From Pedobacter rhizosphaerae (GTDB lineage: Bacteria > Bacteroidota > Bacteroidia > Sphingobacteriales > Sphingobacteriaceae), in the NCBI RefSeq assembly GCF_900111155.1, contig NZ_FOGG01000033.1, positions 1-55,522 on the forward strand: 55,522 nt of DNA, read 5' to 3'. The notes below the pieces were generated by a model. The model did no database searches, was not told where the DNA came from, and was given only the letters and a program-made list of their open reading frames with translations. The position numbers were made by a program, and so were the translations under genes. Each line of letters opens with the position of its first letter. Within the stretch, counting starts at the first letter, position 1. Positions 16,982 through 25,505 of the stretch are shown piece by piece.

Positions 16982-17160
16982 GGGCTTATTTTTCTTACAT
17001 GGCTTATATGGTTCAAAATAAGTTGGGTGATTTAGGGACTAGAGGGGTTAGGGCGATCAAACTCACACCTATAATACACAATCGAAAATCTAACTCCCCT
17101 ACTTTTTAAGGAGGGGGTGTGCGAGGCGGTGCATAGGCGGGGTGGTTGTTTTCAGTGGAA

Positions 17161-17183
17161 CTGGTTCGTGCGCCACGAACCAG
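17161..17183. repeat. REP-like hairpin
   Basis: CTGGTTCGTG and CACGAACCAG pair perfectly around CGC. Just before it, 17094-17120 carries the aactcccct ... aaggaggggg type repeat seen between genes in many Bacteroidota. The 740-bp space 16813-17552 contains only repeats, this hairpin, a terminator and the FUSC leader. Confidence 0.55.
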
Positions 17184-17228
17184 GGAGGACTTGGTCACCT
17201 CACACTTTAGCCAAAACTTATAACAAAA

Positions 17229-17258
17229 AAAGGGCAACCCGAAGAATTGCCCTTTCTT
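17229..17258. terminator. Intrinsic terminator (bidirectional)
   Basis: AAAGGGCAA (17229-17237) and TTGCCCTTT (17247-17255) form a perfect 9-bp stem. A-tracts precede and a T-rich run follows, so it could work on either strand. It is too far (about 420 bp) from the pectinase stop to be its simple terminator. Confidence 0.65.
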
Positions 17259-17552
17259 AATCTAAATCGTCCCGTTGATTTAATCTGGAATAAAGTTAAC
17301 ATATTACCTTTTAAGTTGTATTATTAAGTAGTCTTTTTAATGATATTTGTCAACACTTTTCGTTAATTCATTTTAAGTTAATCGATTAAGTACTAGTGAG
17401 AAAGAAATTCCTTATGATGGGAAATAACCTGCTGCGCTATAGTTGTACAGAAAGGTCGGGTATTACAAACTATTTTTTTTATCACCAGCAGACAAGATAT
17501 AAAATCAAACAGCTTACCTTTGCGGCCTGAACTAACCAGGTATTTGCGTTAA

Positions 17553-19649
17553 ATGATTCATAAAAAAACAATAAGTGCCAGTATTACCTATTTCTTTTTA
17601 GGAGAGTATTTTTCTGATGCAGTTCGAAATACCATTACTGTAGTTTTACCGATATTTATTTTCTTCTACTTAGGGAATGTAGAAGCAGCTACGGGTATTG
17701 GGGTAGGTGCACTTTTAATTAGTTTGACCGATCTACCTGATAATAAGCTGAATAAGCTGAAGACAGCCATCTACAGCATTCTTATTTTTTTTCTGACCAC
17801 CTTATTTGTATCACTTTCCTTAAGCCACGCCCTTCTACTGGCCTCATTGGTAACCATTTTGGCATTTGTTTTTTCTATGTCGGCTGTTTATGGGAGTAAA
17901 GTTGGCCTGATTGGTACAATGGCGCTCATTGTGAGCACATTTGTAATGGGCCTGCACCCGGTAAATCCAGTTCATTTCAGTTTATATTTATTGTTAGGAG
18001 GGATTTGGTATTACCTGATCAGTATGTTACAAGTACTGATTCGGCCATATCGATCCTTGCATCATGCCATTTTTGAATGTCTAATGAGCAGTGCTGCTTT
18101 CCTCAGATCGAAGGCTAAAAACTATGATCTGAATATTCCTTTTGATCCTGAACAAAAAGAAGCGATTAAGCTGCACATTAAAGTGAATCAAAAGCACGAA
18201 CTCATCCGTAATTTGCTGTTAACGGATAAATTGGCCATGCGACCAGAGAATAAAAAGGGACAGGTACTGCTGGGGCGCGCCTTACTTTTAATTGATTTAC
18301 ATGGACAGTTAAATGCAGTGCATTTTGATTACGCCTTTGTGCGTAAAGCTTTAGCCGATCATCCCAGCTTGCAGCTGATTTCCCGGTTAATTGAGATTCT
18401 TGCCGACGATTTAGAAGCTTTGGGTAAGCATGTGCGCGCGGTAAAACCATTTGCAGGAAAAGTAGCAGGAGTAGAAGATTATGATCAAATCAGGCAGCTG
18501 TTAACCATCGAAGAACTGAATCAAAGTGGAATCCCCAAAGAAGTAATTTTGAAAATTGGTGCCAATATGGATGCTATTGCTCAGAATATAGAAATGATCA
18601 GGCAAAACCAGGTACCTCAACAACGAAAAGCAGAAACTTTTGATCCGGAAATTGTTTATCCGATTTTTGTTACCGGCGATCAATTCTCCATCAGAGAACA
18701 CCTTTCTCTGAAATCGCCAATTTTTAGGTTCGCCCTTCGCTTAAGCATATCCTTTATTATTGGTTTTTTGGTGATATGGCAGATTGAACCCAATAAATAT
18801 AGCTACTGGTTGTTTCTAACCCTTGTAATTGTAGCAAGACCCAAATTTTCGCTTACCTGGAAGAGAAATCAACAACGTTTGCAAGGGAGCATTGTTGGTG
18901 CTGCTATTGGTTTAACCCTGATTTATTTTATTAAAAGTCCGGCAGTGCTTATTTCTTTATCAATTATTTTTTTGTTGGGATTTTATGCCTTTAACCGCCT
19001 CAATTATGCCATCAGTGTATTGTTTATTACACCAGCCGTAATTCTGACTTTAGGTAGTTATCACGGCCATTTCGATCACATTATTCACGATCGAATCATC
19101 TACACGGCTATCGGATGTTTAATTTCGATTGTGGCTACTTATATCTTTCCAGTATGGGATAGTCGCCAGTTGGCTAATAAATTGACAAACGCTGCCAACG
19201 ATACGCTCGATTTTTTATTGATGGCACTTTCATTGAAGGGGAATAATACTGAAACCGCAAAGCGTATGGTGAGAAAAAATGCCAATATGAGCTTTGCGCA
19301 ATTATCTGAAGCAATTGATTCGGCGAAATTAGAACCCATGACGAAACGCCTTCATTTTAAGTCGCTATACGGCATGCAAATTACACTCTATCGGATTAAT
19401 GCCATCATTACTTCAATATATTTATCTGGTCAGCATACAGCGCAAATTGCAGCAGATAAACAGCAGGTTGATGAGATTATGATGAATCTAAGCTGTGATC
19501 GTGTTTTGAAAGAGGTGCTGCAAAGATTTTATCACGATCAAGAATATCACTATTTACAGCAAACAGATAATTTAAGTCACAAAATAAGGCATGTAGGTGT
19601 TTTGGCTCAACGCTTTCATCAGTTTTACCTCGACTTTCAAAGATTATAG
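17553..19649 (+). CDS. FUSC-family inner-membrane protein (YccS/YhfK-like)
   Basis: A 698-residue membrane protein with two sets of membrane helices (about 15-160 and 395-530) separated by a soluble helical part, and a C-terminal soluble helical domain. This is the plan of FUSC proteins related to YccS and the aromatic-acid exporter AaeB. Typical pieces are ADAVRNTITVVLPIF-like wording at the start and KYSYWLFLTLVIVARPKFSLTWKRNQQRLQGSIVGAAIG near residue 415. The substrate is unknown. It stands alone; the following arsR has its own operator. Confidence 0.8.
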   Translation: MIHKKTISASITYFFLGEYFSDAVRNTITVVLPIFIFFYLGNVEAATGIGVGALLISLTDLPDNKLNKLKTAIYSILIFFLTTLFVSLSLSHALLLASLVTILAFVFSMSAVYGSKVGLIGTMALIVSTFVMGLHPVNPVHFSLYLLLGGIWYYLISMLQVLIRPYRSLHHAIFECLMSSAAFLRSKAKNYDLNIPFDPEQKEAIKLHIKVNQKHELIRNLLLTDKLAMRPENKKGQVLLGRALLLIDLHGQLNAVHFDYAFVRKALADHPSLQLISRLIEILADDLEALGKHVRAVKPFAGKVAGVEDYDQIRQLLTIEELNQSGIPKEVILKIGANMDAIAQNIEMIRQNQVPQQRKAETFDPEIVYPIFVTGDQFSIREHLSLKSPIFRFALRLSISFIIGFLVIWQIEPNKYSYWLFLTLVIVARPKFSLTWKRNQQRLQGSIVGAAIGLTLIYFIKSPAVLISLSIIFLLGFYAFNRLNYAISVLFITPAVILTLGSYHGHFDHIIHDRIIYTAIGCLISIVATYIFPVWDSRQLANKLTNAANDTLDFLLMALSLKGNNTETAKRMVRKNANMSFAQLSEAIDSAKLEPMTKRLHFKSLYGMQITLYRINAIITSIYLSGQHTAQIAADKQQVDEIMMNLSCDRVLKEVLQRFYHDQEYHYLQQTDNLSHKIRHVGVLAQRFHQFYLDFQRL

Positions 19650-19697
19650 CCCGTCTTGAATAATATTTTGCGAATGATTTGGAATGCTTAAAATACA

Positions 19698-19713
19698 ATC
19701 GTAATATTGCGAT
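19698..19713 (+). promoter_or_regulatory. ArsR operator palindrome
   Basis: ATCGTAATATTGCGAT is a 16-bp inverted repeat with one mismatched pair, 4 bp before the preferred arsR start (19718). Its position argues against the longer in-frame start at 19679, which would place the operator inside the gene. Confidence 0.6.
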
Positions 19714-19717
19714 ATAT

Positions 19718-20047
19718 ATGGGGCTCACTAAGACAGAAATTTTTACAGAAGAGCAAAACCGCCTGGCCGGATTACTCAAGGCAATGGCACATCCGGCACG
19801 CATCGCAATTTTGCAGCAAATTATTGCAGCAAAGTCCTGCATTTGTGGCGATCTGGTTGAAGAATTAGGCTTGGCGCAGGCAACTATTTCCCAGCACCTT
19901 AAAGAACTGAAAAATGCAGAAATTATTCAGGGAACTATTGAAGGTGTAAGGGTTTGTTATTGTATTAATCCAGAAACCTGGAAATTATTAGAGAAACAAT
20001 TCGGCGCTTTTATGGGGGCATACAAAGCTGAAACAAACTGTTGTTAA
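19718..20047 (+). CDS. arsR: ArsR/SmtB-family arsenical repressor
   Basis: About 109 residues from the preferred ATG. It has a winged-helix domain with MAHPARIAILQQII, then KSCICGDLVEELGLAQATISQHLKEL. The Cys-x-Cys in the DNA-binding helix region (SCICGDL) matches the arsenite-binding motif of ArsR. It ends in CC. It would repress this small operon and release on arsenite. Next in the operon are a DUF6428 gene and arsC. Confidence 0.85.
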   Translation: MGLTKTEIFTEEQNRLAGLLKAMAHPARIAILQQIIAAKSCICGDLVEELGLAQATISQHLKELKNAEIIQGTIEGVRVCYCINPETWKLLEKQFGAFMGAYKAETNCC

Positions 20048-20087
20048 GCTTTTTTTATCATTGAATCAATCGTTAAATTGCAATATT

Positions 20088-20657
20088 ATGATTAATAATT
20101 CTTTTACCAATTGGCAGACATTCAGGGCTGCCCTGGAGCAACATCCTCATTTGACTTTACAATTTGAGTATGCGGAAGGGAAGTACGTAGATGCTTCGTA
20201 TCACATAACCGAAATTAAGCAAGCGCCGATAGTATCGGTTGATTGCGGCGGAAAAATGAACAGCTGGACAGAAATTATTGTACAGCTCTGGGAACCGAGT
20301 GTGCAGGAAACTGAGCGCGCTATGCCAGTGAGTAAGGCATTATCTATTATTGACTTAGTAGAAAAAACGCTCCCCTTAAATCCTCATGGTACAGTTAAGA
20401 TAGAGTTCGGCAATTCATCGTTTGATACCAGACAAATGTATCCGGGAGCATTTAATGTTAGTGGAGAAAATTTCATTGTAAACCTCATTCCTGATGCTAC
20501 ACAATGTAAGGCGATTAGCAGGGGGCAAAGCTGCGGTACAGATGCCAAAGGAGAAGAATGTTGCGCTCCAAGCATTGCTGTAGAAAAGCCGAAGGTGACT
20601 TTGAAGAACTTATCAATCTCTACAGAAAGTTGTACCCCAGGATCTGGTTGTTGCTAA
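20088..20657 (+). CDS. DUF6428-family protein of ars operon, Cys-rich tail
   Basis: About 189 residues from ATG 20088 (MINNSFTNW). An in-frame start at 20061 is possible but less likely. It has the family body, ending about residue 140, and a tail with Cys clusters CGTDAKGEECC and CTPGSGCC. DUF6428 genes are regularly found between arsR and arsC in Bacteroidota, but their job is unknown. The Cys clusters suggest binding of arsenite or another soft metal (inference). The stop is directly adjacent to the arsC start. Confidence 0.72.
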   Translation: MINNSFTNWQTFRAALEQHPHLTLQFEYAEGKYVDASYHITEIKQAPIVSVDCGGKMNSWTEIIVQLWEPSVQETERAMPVSKALSIIDLVEKTLPLNPHGTVKIEFGNSSFDTRQMYPGAFNVSGENFIVNLIPDATQCKAISRGQSCGTDAKGEECCAPSIAVEKPKVTLKNLSISTESCTPGSGCC

Positions 20658-21080
20658 ATGATGAAAAAGAAAATATTAGTTTTATGTACCGGAAACAGTT
20701 GTCGAAGCCAGTTAGCTGAAGGTTATTTGAAATTTTTCTGCGGCGATAGAGCCGAAGTGTACAGCGCAGGGATAGAAACACACGGTGTTAATCCGAAAGC
20801 AATAGAGGTGATGAAACAAGATGGTATAGATATCTCATCACATACCTCTAATCATATTGACGAATATAAACACATTAATTTCGATTATCTGATCACGGTT
20901 TGTGATCATGCACAGGAGAATTGTCCGTTTTTCCCAAGCCAGGCCATTAAGTTACACCATAATTTTCCCGATCCGGCAAAGGCCACAGGTACTGAAGAAG
21001 AGGTGTGGCAGCAATTTTTGTTAGTGCGGAATCTCATTAAGTCCTATACTGAGCATTTTGTCATTGAGAATTTGAAATAA
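20658..21080 (+). CDS. arsC: Arsenate reductase, thioredoxin-coupled (LMW-PTP fold)
   Basis: A 140-residue arsenate reductase. It has the phosphatase-like loop CTGNSCRS (Cys10, Cys15), followed later by VCDHAQENCP (Cys82, Cys89). Cys10, Cys82 and Cys89 have the same numbers as in the Staphylococcus aureus enzyme, so the cysteine relay is complete. It reduces arsenate to arsenite. It is the last gene before a strong terminator, and no arsenite efflux gene (ACR3/arsB) follows, which is unusual. Confidence 0.88.
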   Translation: MMKKKILVLCTGNSCRSQLAEGYLKFFCGDRAEVYSAGIETHGVNPKAIEVMKQDGIDISSHTSNHIDEYKHINFDYLITVCDHAQENCPFFPSQAIKLHHNFPDPAKATGTEEEVWQQFLLVRNLIKSYTEHFVIENLK

Positions 21081-21088
21081 AACAATTC

Positions 21089-21116
21089 ATAACCTGGGTT
21101 TAGCCCAGGTTATTTG
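21089..21116 (+). terminator. Terminator of the ars operon
   Basis: ATAACCTGGG (21089-21098), loop tttag, CCCAGGTTAT (21104-21113), then TTTGG. A perfect 10-bp stem, 8 bp after the arsC stop. The rest of 21117-21405 is AT-rich leader without a supported gene. Confidence 0.75.
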
Positions 21117-21405
21117 GTGTAATTCCTAAATCCTTTTATCCCGCCATAATAGCAGTTTGTTATTTTTATTTGCTTAGTTTATAGCGAGTTGTGTGTTTTT
21201 CTTGCTTGCCAAAAAAGCTCAATTCATTGATGATAATCCTCATCAATTGTTCAAATCTGAACTGTTTCTTTGTTAATATTTTTTAACAAATTATATGTGA
21301 TTTATAAGTCATCCCTTAAAAATCATAATCCCATAATGTCGCAGGTTTTTCTGTTAAAAGAATAATCAATGTTTGCCATTGGAAACTAATCAAATTATAA
21401 TATAT

Positions 21406-23841
21406 ATGAGAAATAATCAATGGATTATGAATCTATCTGATGTTGGGCTTTCAGATATCGCAATTGTGGGAGGTAAAAATGCATCACTAGGGGAGATGCT
21501 GCAAAATTTAGGCAAATATGATGTCAAGGTTCCTTCAGGCTTTATCATTACAGTGGCTGCATACGAAGATTTTATTCATTACAATCAGCTGCAACAAAAG
21601 ATAGATAATATCATAACAGAAACTGATGTGGATGATATTGTGCAGCTTCAAAGGTGTGGACGGGAAATCAGGCAACTCATTAGTTCTGCCGTTTTCCCAG
21701 ATGCGCTTGATACGCAAATCACAGCGGCATACCAGGATCTTTCCAACTTATATAATCAAGAAAATGTGGATGTGGCAGTGCGCTCTTCGGCTACTGCAGA
21801 AGATCTGCCGGATGCTTCATTTGCCGGACAACAAGATACTTATTTGAATATTAGCGGGAAAGAGAGTATCCTTTTGGCTACGCGGAATTGTTTTGCCTCA
21901 TTATTTACAGACCGGGCAATCAGCTATAGGAAAAGTTTTGGTTTTGATTCCTTCCAAATAGGAATTTCAGTTTGTATTCAGAAAATGGTAAGATCAGATG
22001 TGGGTGCGTCAGGTGTTGCTTTTTCGATAGATACAGAAAGTGGTTTTAAAGATGTTGTAGTAATCAATGGTGCATTTGGTTTAGGTGAAACAGTTGTGCA
22101 GGGAATGGTGAGCCCAGATGAGTTTGCCGTTTTTAAACCTTTGTTAAAGCAAGGATTTAATGCAATTGTAGATCGGAAGCTTGGAAGGAAGGACAAAAAA
22201 ATGATTTACGCCGATAATAGTATTGACCGCGTGAAAATTGTTCCTACTTCAGAAAATGAACTTAGCGGTTTTTGCCTTACCGAAAAAAATGTGCTGCAGC
22301 TGGCCAAATGGATTTGTGATATTGAAGATCACTATTCACGTATAAAGGGACATTGGTGTCCAATGGATGTAGAATGGGCATTAGACGGAATCAGTAATGA
22401 GCTTTTTATCGTACAGGCCAGACCCGAAACTATTCACTCCAGAAGGTTGGATACAAAAATCGTTACATATGATATTTCTGATGTGAGGAGGCAGGAACGG
22501 ATCATAGTGAAAGGGATTGCAGTTGGGGATAACATAGCGCAGGGTAGGGTTCACCTCATAGCCGATAAGCACAAGGAAGAAATGCACAAACTTAATTTTC
22601 TGCCTGGCGATATCCTGGTTACGGATATGACTGATCCAGACTGGGAACCGCTGATGAAAAAAGCTGCTGCAATTGTGACTAATAAGGGAGGGAGAACCTG
22701 TCATGCTGCGATTGTGGCACGAGAACTAGGAATTCCGGCTATTGTAGGCTGTATAAACGCTACTGAGTTGCTGAGCGATGGAGATATAGTTACCGCATCT
22801 TGTGCTGAAGGCGACGTAGGCTTTATTTATACTGGGGCGGTTGCTTATACCAAAACTGAGCATGATTTACTTGAACTAAGTGAAACAGAAACGCCCATTA
22901 TGCTTAATGTAGCCTCACCAGATATGGCTTATCGCCTTGCGGGATATCCTAATAGTGGAGTTGGATTAGCAAGAGAAGAGTTCATCATCAACAATTATAT
23001 CAAAGTCCACCCCATGGCTCTCTTAAAATATAAAGTATTACAGGATGAGAAATTGACTTCAGATATTGAAAAGATAATCTACGGTTACCCTGACGGCGAA
23101 AGCTATTTTGTGCATAAGTTATCCTACGGAATATCAAGGATTGCATCGGCTTTCTACCCTAAAAAGGTGATTGTTAGATTTTCAGATTTTAAAACCAATG
23201 AATACCATAATTTATTGGGCGGTAGCCGGTTCGAGCCTAATGAAGAAAACCCTATGATTGGTTGGAGAGGCGCTTCCAGATACTATTCAGACCAATATAA
23301 AGAAGCCTTTGCAATGGAATGTAAGGCCATAAATAAGGTTCGAAACGAAATTGGTTTAAACAATGTTGTGGTTATGATTCCTTTCTGCCGCACGGTAACT
23401 GAGCTTCTGAAAGTTTATGATGTGATGAAAACAAATGGCTTAGAAAGAGGGAAGGATGGATTAGAAGTTTATCTGATGGCTGAAATCCCGTCTAACATTA
23501 TCATGGCAGATGAATTTTGTGATCATATAGATGGCTTCTCCATCGGATCCAATGATCTGACGCAATTGGTACTTGGCCTGGATCGTGATTCTGCTTTGGT
23601 GTCTTATTTATATAACGAGAGAGATGCTGCTGTTAAAAGAGCGATAACAACACTGATTAGCACCGCTAAAGCAAAAGGAGTTAAAGTCGGTATTTGCGGA
23701 CAAGGCCCTTCAGATTATCCTGATTTCGCCAGATTTTTAGTTGAAGAAGGTATTGATACAATTTCTGTGACTCCCGATGCATTTTTTAAAACTAATCTTG
23801 TAATTCAGCAAGCCGAACAACAATTAAAACATATCAGCTAA
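21406..23841 (+). CDS. ppsA: Phosphoenolpyruvate synthase
   Basis: About 811 residues from ATG 21406 (MRNNQWIMNLSDVGLSD). An upstream TTG at 21373 gives only a poorly conserved extension. Domains in order are the PEP-synthase ATP-grasp domain (about 15-345, with VAVRSSATAEDLPDASFAGQQDTYLN in register), the swivelling phosphohistidine domain with GGRTCHAAIVARELG carrying the catalytic His near residue 430, and a TIM-barrel pyruvate domain with DGFSIGSNDLTQLVLGLDRD and GICGQGPSD. It makes PEP from pyruvate and ATP for gluconeogenesis. It is monocistronic, with its own terminator. Confidence 0.92.
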   Translation: MRNNQWIMNLSDVGLSDIAIVGGKNASLGEMLQNLGKYDVKVPSGFIITVAAYEDFIHYNQLQQKIDNIITETDVDDIVQLQRCGREIRQLISSAVFPDALDTQITAAYQDLSNLYNQENVDVAVRSSATAEDLPDASFAGQQDTYLNISGKESILLATRNCFASLFTDRAISYRKSFGFDSFQIGISVCIQKMVRSDVGASGVAFSIDTESGFKDVVVINGAFGLGETVVQGMVSPDEFAVFKPLLKQGFNAIVDRKLGRKDKKMIYADNSIDRVKIVPTSENELSGFCLTEKNVLQLAKWICDIEDHYSRIKGHWCPMDVEWALDGISNELFIVQARPETIHSRRLDTKIVTYDISDVRRQERIIVKGIAVGDNIAQGRVHLIADKHKEEMHKLNFLPGDILVTDMTDPDWEPLMKKAAAIVTNKGGRTCHAAIVARELGIPAIVGCINATELLSDGDIVTASCAEGDVGFIYTGAVAYTKTEHDLLELSETETPIMLNVASPDMAYRLAGYPNSGVGLAREEFIINNYIKVHPMALLKYKVLQDEKLTSDIEKIIYGYPDGESYFVHKLSYGISRIASAFYPKKVIVRFSDFKTNEYHNLLGGSRFEPNEENPMIGWRGASRYYSDQYKEAFAMECKAINKVRNEIGLNNVVVMIPFCRTVTELLKVYDVMKTNGLERGKDGLEVYLMAEIPSNIIMADEFCDHIDGFSIGSNDLTQLVLGLDRDSALVSYLYNERDAAVKRAITTLISTAKAKGVKVGICGQGPSDYPDFARFLVEEGIDTISVTPDAFFKTNLVIQQAEQQLKHIS

Positions 23842-23878
23842 TGAAATAATTTTTCAATTTTAACGCAATACTCTATGA

Positions 23879-23911
23879 GGGTAGCATGTAGATACATGTT
23901 ATCCTTTTTTT
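23879..23911 (+). terminator. Terminator of ppsA
   Basis: GGGTAGCATGT (23879-23889) pairs with ACATGTTATCC (23894-23904), with two G-T pairs, then seven T. It lies 38 bp after the stop. Confidence 0.75.
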
Positions 23912-23981
23912 ATTTTCATGAAAAATTTTGCTGTTATCAGCATGAGCTGGGACAGATTCTCAGTTTAGGTTGAGTTTATGA

Positions 23982-24206
23982 CTACCCAAATAAATGCGCA
24001 CGATCTGCTGCCCAGAGTTTACGGGTTCGGGCGCTATCCTGTATGTAAGCTTGAACTTCCTCTGCTTCCATGCTTTGGCATGCCCTAATAGCAGATTTAA
24101 GTCCTTCAATTGTGGTGCCTAATCGGGCAGCCCAGTAGTGTTGTGCTTTTTCATCGGTTAAGTCGATAATCGATTTTTTGTTCGGGAGTGAAGGGAAATT
24201 ATTCAT
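23982..24206 (-). CDS. DUF3606 family small protein
   Basis: A 74-residue protein with the DUF3606 pattern: IDLTDEKAQHYWAARLGTTIEGLKSAI (position 14 onward), an acidic-basic helical fold. This is a small soluble family of unknown role, common in Bacteroidota and often linked to stress-type loci. It is a single gene on the minus strand between the ppsA terminator and a gene-poor area. Confidence 0.75.
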   Translation of the reverse strand: MNNFPSLPNKKSIIDLTDEKAQHYWAARLGTTIEGLKSAIRACQSMEAEEVQAYIQDSARTRKLWAADRAHLFG

Positions 24207-24329
24207 GGTTTATAAGTTGGTTAAAATGTCATAACAATAACAGCCTTAAAAAAGTTTTGTGAGGAACATTTTTGTGTCGTTTTTTATTTAATACTTGTAA
24301 AACCAACATAAAAGTATTTTGTTTGTGCT

Positions 24330-24400
24330 ATAATCTCTTCATGTTTGAGCGCATGTTGAGGTTTAGATATGGGCTGGCCAGTATGGCCAGCCTTTTTTTT
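24330..24400 (+). ncRNA. Candidate small RNA with strong intrinsic terminator
   Basis: A 9-bp perfect stem GGCTGGCCA (24372-24380) and TGGCCAGCC (24384-24392), followed by eight T, is a textbook terminator. It lies in a gap where no plus-strand gene ends: ppsA already has its own terminator 460 bp earlier. Upstream, TATTTTG near 24316 resembles a Bacteroidota -7 box (TAnnTTTG), with TTG about 20 bp before it. A transcript of about 65-75 nt would result. It could instead be a second terminator for readthrough from ppsA. Confidence 0.4.
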
Positions 24401-24760
24401 GTTTGCTTCATATTTTACCAAAAAACTAATGATTTGAATATCAGTGTTTATCAATTGAAATTTGCAATCCAGCTACAAAAGGGGACTTTAATTTTAAAAA
24501 ATTGATACCTATTGCCAATTGAATCGATAGAAATAAAAAATGAGTTATATTGGAGATGTGGGGGGGTGGATGGTAACAATGCAGTGACGATTATTTTTTT
24601 AACAAATGCCAGATTTCATATACTTTTGGAAGTCTATGGAAATATGCCAAATGCAAAATAGACTGAACTCAGTCTGCATTTATGGAATAGATGAAATATG
24701 GTGCGATGCTTTTCAATCCATTTTTCATTTTACATGCTTAGAGCGGTAAAGGTTAAGGGG

Positions 24761-24830
24761 GTTTCGTGTAAAAAACTTCAGGGTTGATGTAAAAAAATAT
24801 CCGGGTTCATGTAAACTTCGCACTTTTGTA
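24761..24830 (+). promoter_or_regulatory. Three direct repeats (21-22 bp spacing) before a promoter-like site
   Basis: TGTAAA starts at 24767, 24788 and 24810, each preceded by ggttt- or gggtt-type bases. CACTTTTG follows about 10 bp downstream, close to the -7 consensus TAnnTTTG. The arrangement is that of an activator array on one DNA face in front of a transcription start at about 24835. The activator is unknown (AraC or LytTR type possible). Confidence 0.4.
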
Positions 24831-24834
24831 TCAG

Positions 24835-24936
24835 TCATTCAGACAGGCTTAACAGGCCTTAAAAATATTTAAAATCATATATCAAACGCCGGGTTCCGTA
24901 AAACCAATCCTTCAACTGATATATGATTTTTTTTAT
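24835..24936 (+). ncRNA. Candidate structured small RNA or terminator region
   Basis: Perfect 14-bp arms AAAATCATATATCA (24871-24884) and TGATATATGATTTT (24917-24930) are followed by further T. The 32-nt loop contains a possible inner stem GGTT/AACC. It lies immediately downstream of the activator-like repeats, which suggests a short RNA of about 100 nt. On the minus strand the same hairpin follows the stop of the lipoprotein gene (24967) and could be that gene's terminator. Both uses are possible. Confidence 0.4.
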
Positions 24937-24966
24937 GTCTTTATTTTTGAGAAAATTTGAATAATC

Positions 24967-25401
24967 TCAAAAACTCCATTCATCAACAGGTTCTAGCGGC
25001 GTTAGCTCCTGAAAGGGATCCGGAATTTCTTTAGTATATTCAGTTCCATAAACATCTTCAAATAGCACTATTTTATCATCAGAGTGGTTAAATTGGCTAC
25101 TGTCTACCTTATCCAGTTTTTTGTACCCAACCAGGTCTTTCCAAGGCTCCAGTTTAATTTTGCAGGTTTGAGGTGTAGATACTTTTTCCCATTTACCCTT
25201 AAATGTTTTAGGTACCTTACCCTTTTGTTGATAGTAATATAAGTAGCTATTGTCTGATTTTAAAATAATATAGTTTATGTCTTGTTTTTTGTAATGATTA
25301 ACATATTTTCCGGTAAAGTAATAGCTATTTCTACAAGGATTTTCCTCGCAAGAGCCTAAAGCAAGCGTGCACAGTAATAATAACGTGAAATTGGTTTTCA
25401 T
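24967..25401 (-). CDS. Lipoprotein of unknown function
   Basis: A 144-residue lipoprotein with signal peptide and lipobox ALGSC (Cys about residue 18). The body is rich in Lys and Tyr (YLYYYQQKGKVPKTFKGKW), with a pattern like small beta-barrel lipocalin-type lipoproteins; I cannot name a family. It is followed by the hairpin at 24871-24930. The upstream SUKH gene is about 100 bp away on the same strand. Confidence 0.6.
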   Translation of the reverse strand: MKTNFTLLLLCTLALGSCEENPCRNSYYFTGKYVNHYKKQDINYIILKSDNSYLYYYQQKGKVPKTFKGKWEKVSTPQTCKIKLEPWKDLVGYKKLDKVDSSQFNHSDDKIVLFEDVYGTEYTKEIPDPFQELTPLEPVDEWSF

Positions 25402-25505
25402 GGTAGTGAAATTATAAGCGATTAGATTTTGTTCATTGTTTTTATTTTTGCGTTAATAATTGGAAGCCTTTTATACTAAATATGAGCGCTTAAATCATCT
25501 AGGTG

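Noticed and set aside
16890..17110. A frame in the 16.9-17.1 kb spacer
   Set aside because: It is made of heptad repeats and has no protein-like composition.
17553..21080. FUSC protein as the missing arsenite exporter
   Set aside because: The arsR gene has its own operator and start after it, and FUSC proteins are not known arsenite pumps.
24272..24505. A 77-residue hydrophobic frame
   Set aside because: It runs across the strong terminator at 24372-24400, so a translated mRNA through it is unlikely.
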